Of a stretch of 41,020 nt of DNA, positions 35,631-41,020 are shown piece by piece. Position 1 is the stretch's first letter. Every line of letters starts with the position of its first letter. A program made the translations under genes and the position numbers. Source of the DNA: Beijerinckiaceae bacterium (GTDB taxonomy: Bacteria > Bacteroidota > Bacteroidia > Chitinophagales > Chitinophagaceae); the NCBI GenBank assembly GCA_903970475.1, contig CAJCIQ010000069.1, positions 1 to 41,020 on the forward strand, given 5' to 3'. Below the pieces are notes generated by a model. That model worked only from the letters and a program-made list of their open reading frames with translations, made no database searches and had not been told where the DNA came from.

Positions 35631-36907
35631 TGAAGAGAAGAAACTTTCTACAATGGTCAGCACTGGCCAGTACGCTGGGATTAATTCCGGGGGTAGCAGG
35701 CGCTGCCACAACTACGGCACTTGGCGGTGCAACCCCTAACCCAGCAGGCGCTTCCCCCGCTTCTGGTCTGGAAGACCGTGCCCTTTGGGTCTCTATCCTG
35801 AACAAGATGGCCACGCCCGTACTCAGTAACATGAGCCAGGGATTGCTCCAAAAGAACATGCCCGTTGAATATTCTCCTATCTGGGACGGACGCAATAAGA
35901 AAGTGGCCTATATGGAATGCTTCGGTCGACTATTGTCAGGACTTGCGCCCTGGTTAGCACTACCAGCCGATACTACCGAAGAAGGAAAGTTACGCTCTAC
36001 GCTTACTGCCCAGACCCTTGCATCTCTTGCCCAGGCTGTAGATCCAAAGAGCCCTGATCTGTTGCTTTGGGATAAAGAAGGACAACCGTTGGTGGACGCG
36101 GCCTATATTGCCCAAACCTTTCTGGTGGCCCCTGGTACCTTTTGGGATCCCCTGGATACGACTACCAAACAACGATACATTGACAACTTCATAGGACTTC
36201 GCCGGATTACACCCCCCAATAATAACTGGGTATTGTTTGCCGCCATGAAGGAAGCATTCCTTTGTCAAATTGGCGCAGACTATTCCCAGGACATCATTGA
36301 TGGCGCCTTATTAAAAATAGACGCATGGTATGTGGGTGATGGATGGTATAGTGATGGCCCACATTTCCATTTTGACTATTACAACGGATACGTGATTCAA
36401 CCTATGCTGCTGCACGTGCTTAAGGTAATGGTTGCACATGGTAAAAGGCCCTCCACTGAATATGACCTGGCCCTAAAACGCATGCAACGTTATGCAGAAT
36501 ACCTGGAGCGGTTTATTTCTCCTGAAGGCGCCTATCCCACCTTTGGGCGCTCTGCGACCTATAGGGTAGGCGTGTTCCAACCCCTGGGCCACCTGGCACT
36601 GGCAGATCAGTTGACGCTTCCCCCCGCCCAGGTTCGCTCTGCACTGACAGCCGTGATCAAACGCATGTTTGCACAACCCGGTATTTTTACCAATGATGGA
36701 TGGATGCAGTTGGGCTTTGCCGGTCATCAACCCGTTATCGCCGATTGGTATTCCAATTCCGGTAGTATGTATATCGCTTCCTTGGGCTTCCTGGCTTTGG
36801 GATTGCCTGAAACGCATGCTTTCTGGTTAGGCCCTCATACGGAGTGGACCCAGTGTTTGGCCTGGAGTGGAGCGCCATTCAAAAAAGATTACGCAGTAGA
36901 TTATTGA
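35627..36907 (+). CDS. DUF2264 protein, putative exo-glucuronidase (GH154-like)
   Basis: 426 residues. A twin-arginine-like signal (KRRNFLQWSALASTLGLIPG) is followed by an Ala/Thr/Gly-rich stretch (to about residue 45). The body shows the DUF2264 pattern: GRLLSGLAPWLALP, GQPLVDAAYIAQTFLVAPGTFW, NNWVLFAAMKEAFL and WYVGDGWYSDGPHFHFDYYN, typical of an alpha-toroid enzyme. From memory, DUF2264 proteins have been placed in CAZy family GH154, with beta-glucuronidase activity on arabinogalactan-type glycans; I could not check this. It would remove terminal uronic acids from oligosaccharides made by the other PUL enzymes. ATGATGA overlaps the lyase stop, so the genes are translationally coupled. A start at the second ATG (35630) is equally possible. 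Confidence 0.83.
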   Translation: MMKRRNFLQWSALASTLGLIPGVAGAATTTALGGATPNPAGASPASGLEDRALWVSILNKMATPVLSNMSQGLLQKNMPVEYSPIWDGRNKKVAYMECFGRLLSGLAPWLALPADTTEEGKLRSTLTAQTLASLAQAVDPKSPDLLLWDKEGQPLVDAAYIAQTFLVAPGTFWDPLDTTTKQRYIDNFIGLRRITPPNNNWVLFAAMKEAFLCQIGADYSQDIIDGALLKIDAWYVGDGWYSDGPHFHFDYYNGYVIQPMLLHVLKVMVAHGKRPSTEYDLALKRMQRYAEYLERFISPEGAYPTFGRSATYRVGVFQPLGHLALADQLTLPPAQVRSALTAVIKRMFAQPGIFTNDGWMQLGFAGHQPVIADWYSNSGSMYIASLGFLALGLPETHAFWLGPHTEWTQCLAWSGAPFKKDYAVDY

Positions 36908-36909
36908 TC

Positions 36910-38838
36910 ATGATGAAACGATTTATTATAATGGCAGCGACCCTGGGTATTTACCTTAGCGCCGCAGCCCAGGGGCATCGTGTCCTGGTATGGAGTGATG
37001 AGTTTGAGTATAAGGGATTGCCGGACAGTACCAAATGGACGTATGAAGATGGATTCGTCCGCAATCAGGAGCCCCAGTATTATACCGTGCGCCGCTTGGA
37101 AAATGCCAGGGTTGATTCCGGCATGCTGATCATAGAAGCGCGCAAGGAAACTTATGATAATGCGCATTACCAGCCAGGAGGTAAAAATCCGGAGAAGGCG
37201 GACTATACCTCTGCCAGCCTGATTACCCTGGGACGCGCGCAATTTATGTATGGCCGGATAGAAGTCCGTGCAAAGGTACCGGCTGGAGCCGGAGCCTGGC
37301 CAGCTATCTGGCTATTAGGCGCTGACCGGGGACCCGTAAAGTGGCCCTTCTGTGGAGAGGTAGACATCATGGAATACCTGGGTAAAGACCCCAATAAGGT
37401 ATATGGAACGGTGCACTACGCAGACTCTACAGGCAAATATGCGCATCAGGGAGAAGCCCCCACGGTAACCAGAGCAGGCCCAGCCAGCGTCTCACGGGCG
37501 GAGTCCAGACCAGGCCCAGCCAGCGCCGGCTATGGCGCTCCTGCCGACGGCTTCCATACCTACGCCTTGGAATGGTCGCCCGACCACTTTGAATTTTATT
37601 ACGACAGCCTGCGCTATTTCGTGTTCGACATTAACAAGGCTCGTCAAGGCCAGGGAAAAGAAAACATATTTCAACAACCATTTTACCTCTTGCTCAACCT
37701 TGCTTTAGGACATCAGGGATCCTGGGCAGGTCCTGTGGATCAGGCGGTCCTCCCTATGCGCTACTATATTGACTACGTAAGGGTGTATCAGGATTCCGTA
37801 GCGGGGCCTGGAGCAACGACCCTGCACCTGATGCGAACGGTAGCCAACTGGCAGCTGAGTGAGTGGAGGACCAAAGGACTCAAATATCCAGCGTGGGATT
37901 GGGTTAACGGAGCAGCCTATACCGGATACGATGCCCTTGCAGATATTGACAGGGATTCCACTTATACCAGTGCTTTGCTACAGATAGGGGATAGCTTGCA
38001 TTGGCATACGGGCCCATCGCGCACCATGGCAGACGATTATTGCGTGGGTCAAACTTATGACTGGCTGTATGCCCGTTATGGAGACCCTCGTATGATCCGT
38101 CAATACCAGACCTTAGCTGATTCGATAGCGGCCCTGCCGCATACCGAATCACTCCAGTGGGGTAACCATATTCAATTAAGGGAATGGGCCTGGTGTGACG
38201 CCCTGTTTATGGGGCCCCCCGGTTTGGCCATGCTGTCCAAGGTGACTGGAAATCCCCAATACCTGGACCTGGCCAATAAACTGTGGTGGAAAACGACAGA
38301 CTTTCTATACAGCCCCAAAGACAGCTTGTATTTCAGGGACAGTCGCTACTTCTCCCAAAAGGAAGCCAATGGAGCGGCTATGTTCTGGGGCCGGGGTAAT
38401 GGCTGGGTCATGGCAGGGCTGGTGCGTATGTTGCAGGCAATGCCCACCGAATATCCGGATAGACCCAAGTACCTCAAACTATTTGGAGAGATGGCAGCCA
38501 AAATAGCAGCTATACAACAACCGGATGGAACCTGGCACGCTTCCCTACTGGATCCAGGTAGCTATCCTAACAAAGAAACCAGCGGTACCGCTTTTTATTG
38601 CTATGCCCTGGCCTGGGGTGTACACCATGGATTCCTGGATTCCGCCACCTATAGCCCGGTGGTTACCAAAGCCTGGAATGCACTGGTTTCCGCCATACAA
38701 CCCGACGGCCGGTTAGGTTACGTACAACAAATCGGGGATAAGCCAGGTCAGACCGATGCCAATAGCACAGAGGCTTATGGGACGGGTGGGTTTTTGCTGG
38801 CCGGTTCGGAAATATATAAAATGCAGACCGGCCAATAG
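36910..38838 (+). CDS. GH16-GH105 fusion enzyme
   Basis: 642 residues from ATG 36910 (signal peptide MMKRFIIMAATLGIYLSAAA); the longer frame from 36844 reads inside the previous gene. Residues about 24-297 are GH16: VWSDEFEYKGL, YGRIEVRAKVPAGAGAWPAI and the catalytic GEVDIMEYLG (nucleophile Glu150, acid/base Glu155), ending YYIDYVRVYQD. The bulged ExDxxE form is that of laminarinase/galactanase types acting on beta-1,3 bonds. Residues about 305-642 are GH105: DDYCVGQTYDWLYARYGD, WAWCDALFMGPP (catalytic-type Asp430), GRGNGW (494-499) and KETSGTAFYCYAL. GH105 removes 4,5-unsaturated uronic acid from oligosaccharides. An Ala/Pro-rich insertion with a 36-nt repeat lies in the GH16 part (residues about 188-212). 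Two gaps of the pathway are thus joined in one chain. Confidence 0.92.
   Translation: MMKRFIIMAATLGIYLSAAAQGHRVLVWSDEFEYKGLPDSTKWTYEDGFVRNQEPQYYTVRRLENARVDSGMLIIEARKETYDNAHYQPGGKNPEKADYTSASLITLGRAQFMYGRIEVRAKVPAGAGAWPAIWLLGADRGPVKWPFCGEVDIMEYLGKDPNKVYGTVHYADSTGKYAHQGEAPTVTRAGPASVSRAESRPGPASAGYGAPADGFHTYALEWSPDHFEFYYDSLRYFVFDINKARQGQGKENIFQQPFYLLLNLALGHQGSWAGPVDQAVLPMRYYIDYVRVYQDSVAGPGATTLHLMRTVANWQLSEWRTKGLKYPAWDWVNGAAYTGYDALADIDRDSTYTSALLQIGDSLHWHTGPSRTMADDYCVGQTYDWLYARYGDPRMIRQYQTLADSIAALPHTESLQWGNHIQLREWAWCDALFMGPPGLAMLSKVTGNPQYLDLANKLWWKTTDFLYSPKDSLYFRDSRYFSQKEANGAAMFWGRGNGWVMAGLVRMLQAMPTEYPDRPKYLKLFGEMAAKIAAIQQPDGTWHASLLDPGSYPNKETSGTAFYCYALAWGVHHGFLDSATYSPVVTKAWNALVSAIQPDGRLGYVQQIGDKPGQTDANSTEAYGTGGFLLAGSEIYKMQTGQ
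37475..37525 (+). repeat. 36-nt-spaced repeat in the GH16 insertion
   Basis: CAGGCCCAGCCAGCG occurs at 37475-37489 and again at 37511-37525, a period of 36 bases (12 codons). It encodes AGPASVSR and PGPASAGY in a loop of the GH16 domain that is short in other members. Confidence 0.75.
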
Positions 38839-38950
38839 GCCTTCAGCGCCTTAGCCCAGGCGGGCACGTTCGCCAAACCATCCCGGCCTTGACGTCGCTT
38901 TTGCCCAGGCAGGTACAGGATGGTATGTAGTCTTTGATGCCCTACATTTG

Positions 38951-38990
38951 ATGGGTCTTCAGTCCTATTGACTGAAGACCCATTATTTTT
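38951..38990 (+). terminator. Rho-independent terminator of the PUL operon
   Basis: ATGGGTCTTCAGT and ACTGAAGACCCAT form a perfect 13-base stem with a seven-base loop, followed by TATTTTT. It lies 112 bases past the stop of the GH16-GH105 gene and separates the PUL from rhaT. Confidence 0.9.
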
Positions 38991-39025
38991 GGCACATCGT
39001 GCCGGTTATAATATCACGATGTGTC
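38991..39025. promoter_or_regulatory. Inverted repeat around a TATAAT-like sequence upstream of rhaT
   Basis: GGCACATCGTG (38991-39001) and CACGATGTGTC (39015-39025) are complementary over ten bases and enclose 13 bases containing TTATAATAT. The whole lies directly behind the PUL terminator and 147 bases before the rhaT ATG. It could be an operator for a rhamnose regulator or a hairpin; no T-run follows on the plus strand. Confidence 0.45.
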
Positions 39026-39056
39026 AAAAAACATTTAAGGACCGCCCTTATTTATC

Positions 39057-39155
39057 TTGGGCACAATGATTTTTAGCGGTCTCGATGTTGGTTTAACTAA
39101 TTGGGCACAATGATTTTAATAGGCCTTGATGTTGGCTACGCCAATCGGGCAGAAG
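39057..39155 (+). repeat. Direct repeats with a 44-base period upstream of rhaT
   Basis: TTGGGCACAATGATTTT occurs at 39057-39073 and identically at 39101-39117; the copies also share ATGTTGG at their far end (39084-39090 and 39128-39134). A third, degenerate copy (TCGGGCAGAA) starts at 39145, again exactly 44 bases on, and lies 17 bases from the rhaT ATG. Regularly phased repeats in front of a sugar transporter suggest binding sites for a regulator. The 333-base gap 38839-39171 otherwise holds only the terminator and inverted repeat. Confidence 0.7.
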
Positions 39156-39171
39156 TTTATATCTAACGATT

Positions 39172-40227
39172 ATGCAAGTCATAGCTGGAATTTTTTACCA
39201 TTTCATTGGAGGCTTTGCCTCGGGCAGTTTTTACATGCCCTACAAAAAAGTAAAGGGTTGGCATTGGGAGACCTACTGGATCATCGGTGGATTATTTTCC
39301 TGGTTGATTGTACCTCCACTGGCTGCCTGGTTTACCGTTCCGGGATTTACTGAGCTTATCCGCCACGCCCCCGGTTCTGTTATCGGATATACCGTACTCT
39401 TTGGTGTATTGTGGGGCGTTGGTGGACTGACCTATGGATTAGGGGTAAGGTATCTGGGTATGTCCTTGGGCAACTCTGTAGTACTGGGATTTTGTTCGGC
39501 ATTCGGGGCCTTATTGCCCTCTTTGTATTATAATTTTTTCCCCCAGGAAGGGAAGACCACTTTCCACGAATTGTGCAATACCTCCTGGGGAAGATGGGTG
39601 CTCTTTGGGGTTTTGATTTGTCTGGTGGGGATCTATATCTGCGGACTGGCAGGTACCAGAAAGGAAAAGGAATTACCGGCAGAAGCCAAGAAAAGCAGCG
39701 TCTCGGAGTTCAACCTTAAAAAGGGATTGACCGTCGCTATCGTTTCCGGGATCTTAAGCGCCTGTTTTAACTACGGCATAGAAGCAGGTAAGCCACTAGC
39801 GGATGCAGCCGTAAAAGCTGGATGCAATCCCCTGTTCCAAAACAACGTCATCTACATCACCTTGCTTTGGGGCGGCCTGGCCACCAACGGAATCTGGTGT
39901 CTGATCCTCAATATACGCAACCGCTCTTTGGGCGATTATACCGATCGGAAGACACCTTTGTTAAAGAATTATCTCTTGTCTGCATTGGCGGGTACGACCT
40001 GGTTCTTGCAGTTCTTCTTTTACGGGATGGGAGAAAGCCGGCTAGGAAATGGGGCCAGCTCCTGGATCCTCCACATGGCCTTTATCATATTAATCGCCAA
40101 CGTGTGGGGACTGGTACTGAAAGAGTGGAAAGGGGTGAGTAAAAGGACCATAACCACCGTTATTGTCGGCATAGGTGCCATCCTGTTGTCCGTGCTCTTG
40201 GTGGGTTATGGCAATTCATTAAAGTAA
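39172..40227 (+). CDS. rhaT: L-rhamnose/proton symporter RhaT
   Basis: 351 residues with about ten membrane helices and no signal peptide, inner membrane. The start, MQVIAGIFYHFIGGFASGSFYMPYKKVKGWHWETYW, and the segments FGVLWGVGGLTYGLGVRYLG and ISGILSACFNYGIEAG are characteristic of the RhaT family of the drug/metabolite transporter superfamily. It moves L-rhamnose into the cytoplasm with protons. The next gene, 13 bases downstream, encodes the rhamnulose-phosphate aldolase/dehydrogenase, confirming the pathway. Its promoter region carries an inverted repeat and 44-base-phased direct repeats. Position right behind the PUL suggests that rhamnose is one of the sugars the PUL releases. Confidence 0.95.
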   Translation: MQVIAGIFYHFIGGFASGSFYMPYKKVKGWHWETYWIIGGLFSWLIVPPLAAWFTVPGFTELIRHAPGSVIGYTVLFGVLWGVGGLTYGLGVRYLGMSLGNSVVLGFCSAFGALLPSLYYNFFPQEGKTTFHELCNTSWGRWVLFGVLICLVGIYICGLAGTRKEKELPAEAKKSSVSEFNLKKGLTVAIVSGILSACFNYGIEAGKPLADAAVKAGCNPLFQNNVIYITLLWGGLATNGIWCLILNIRNRSLGDYTDRKTPLLKNYLLSALAGTTWFLQFFFYGMGESRLGNGASSWILHMAFIILIANVWGLVLKEWKGVSKRTITTVIVGIGAILLSVLLVGYGNSLK

Positions 40228-40240
40228 AAAGCTAAAAGAT

Positions 40241-41020
40241 ATGCAGTTTAAACACGTAAGCTACCTATGGGATGATGCCCAGGCAGCAGCCTTGGGAAAT
40301 GATGAGGTAGGACTCCTGATATATAGGTCTAACTTGCTGGGTGCAGACCTGAGGTTGACCAATTATGGAGGTGGAAATACATCGTGCAAGGTTAAATCAA
40401 AGGATCCTTTAACCGGCAAAGACGTAGAGGTCATGTGGGTAAAGGGCTCCGGCGGAGACCTGGGCACCTTAAAAAAGAGTGGACTAGCGGCTCTTTACAT
40501 CGACCGGTTGCATAGCCTGGAAAATATATATCAGGGCATCGCCATGGAAGACCAGATGGTGGAATTATTCAACCATTGTATCTATGACCTGAGTTCAAAA
40601 GCACCCTCTATTGATACACCCCTGCATGCGTTTTTGCCCTTCCTTCACGTGGATCATTTGCATCCCGATGCGGCCATAGCCATTGCCGCTGCCAAAGACG
40701 GAGAACAAATTACCAAAGACCTGTTTGGGGGAAAAATAGGTTGGGTTCCCTGGCAACGACCCGGCTTCGACTTAGGGCTTAAACTAAGGGCTTGTCTTCA
40801 AGCCAACCCAGGGATCAATGGCATCATGCTGGGTTCTCACGGATTATTCACTTGGGGAGATACCGCTAAAGAAAGCTATATCAATACCCTGGAAGTAATA
40901 GAACGCTGCGCGGAATATATTGAAGCCAACCTGGGCAAGAAAAGGCCCGTGTTTGGAGGACAAAAAATCACTGCTGTGGGCGAGGCGCCAAACGCCGTCT
41001 CGTCAAATGGAGCCGCCGGC
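40241..41020 (+). CDS. rhaD: Bifunctional rhamnulose-1-phosphate aldolase/lactaldehyde dehydrogenase (N-terminal part)
   Basis: The frame is open from ATG 40241 to the window end (260 codons) and continues beyond it. It reads MQFKHVSYLWDDAQAAAL, GNDEVGLLIYRSNLLGADLR, LTNYGGGNTSCKV and MWVKGSGGDLGTLKKSGLAA, the class II aldolase start of the large bifunctional enzyme found in Bacteroidota and others. Metal-site histidines lie in FLPFLHVDHLHPDAA and GSHGLFTWGDT. The product splits L-rhamnulose 1-phosphate into dihydroxyacetone phosphate and L-lactaldehyde; the C-terminal short-chain dehydrogenase half is outside the window. The last visible residues, GEAPNAVSSNGAAG, look like a low-complexity insertion after FGGQKI. 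It is 13 bases behind rhaT, in the same operon. Confidence 0.9.
   Translation, partial: MQFKHVSYLWDDAQAAALGNDEVGLLIYRSNLLGADLRLTNYGGGNTSCKVKSKDPLTGKDVEVMWVKGSGGDLGTLKKSGLAALYIDRLHSLENIYQGIAMEDQMVELFNHCIYDLSSKAPSIDTPLHAFLPFLHVDHLHPDAAIAIAAAKDGEQITKDLFGGKIGWVPWQRPGFDLGLKLRACLQANPGINGIMLGSHGLFTWGDTAKESYINTLEVIERCAEYIEANLGKKRPVFGGQKITAVGEAPNAVSSNGAAG

Overview
The window looks like chromosomal DNA of a Bacteroidota bacterium, most likely of the Chitinophagaceae type. Supporting signs are a SusC/SusD pair with a giant hybrid two-component regulator, LytS/LytTR signalling linked to an outer-membrane barrel, MacB-like FtsX permeases, TAnnTTTG-like promoter boxes and few Shine-Dalgarno sequences. No rRNA, tRNA, CRISPR array, insertion sequence or integrase was seen.

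Layout. (1) 1-3.9 kb is AT-rich accessory DNA: an orphan small protein, a TlpA-like thioredoxin, and a tightly overlapped three-gene cassette (1438-2974). I read the cassette as a toxin-antitoxin-chaperone (TAC) system: a RelE/HigB-like toxin, an XRE antitoxin with a C-terminal extension, and a SecB-like chaperone. A perfect palindrome lies just before it. (2) 4-7.8 kb holds an ABC-2 exporter, an isoprenylcysteine methyltransferase-like membrane protein, a DinB-like protein and a PAS-LuxR regulator. (3) 7.86-10 kb holds two neighbouring decayed genes: a split erythromycin-esterase-like gene, and an AAA/DUF4143 ATPase frameshifted exactly before its Walker A motif. (4) 10-14 kb holds an HD phosphohydrolase, a pyruvate:quinone oxidoreductase (PoxB) and two tandem 240-residue membrane paralogues. 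(5) 14-18.5 kb is an operon of an outer-membrane barrel receptor, a LytS-type kinase and a LytTR regulator. (6) 18.8-23.9 kb holds a lipoprotein related to truncated haemoglobin, a fasciclin-domain protein, a MacB-like permease and a short-chain dehydrogenase.

(7) 24-38.8 kb is a polysaccharide utilisation locus (PUL): a hybrid two-component sensor (HTCS), SusC, SusD, a heparinase II/III-like lyase, a DUF2264 protein and a GH16-GH105 fusion enzyme. The likely flow is capture and import by SusCD, then cleavage by the GH16 part and the lyase, then removal of uronic or unsaturated uronic acid by the DUF2264 and GH105 parts. Straight after it come the L-rhamnose transporter RhaT and the start of a rhamnulose-phosphate aldolase/dehydrogenase. 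The target therefore probably carries both uronic acid and rhamnose; Rha-GlcA-capped arabinogalactan is one candidate.

A pattern running through the window is GC-rich, low-complexity, often tandemly repeated DNA with unit lengths that are multiples of three (21, 27, 36, 45 nt). It sits in inter-domain linkers of unrelated genes and in spacers. Together with the TAC cassette, this is the least ordinary feature here.
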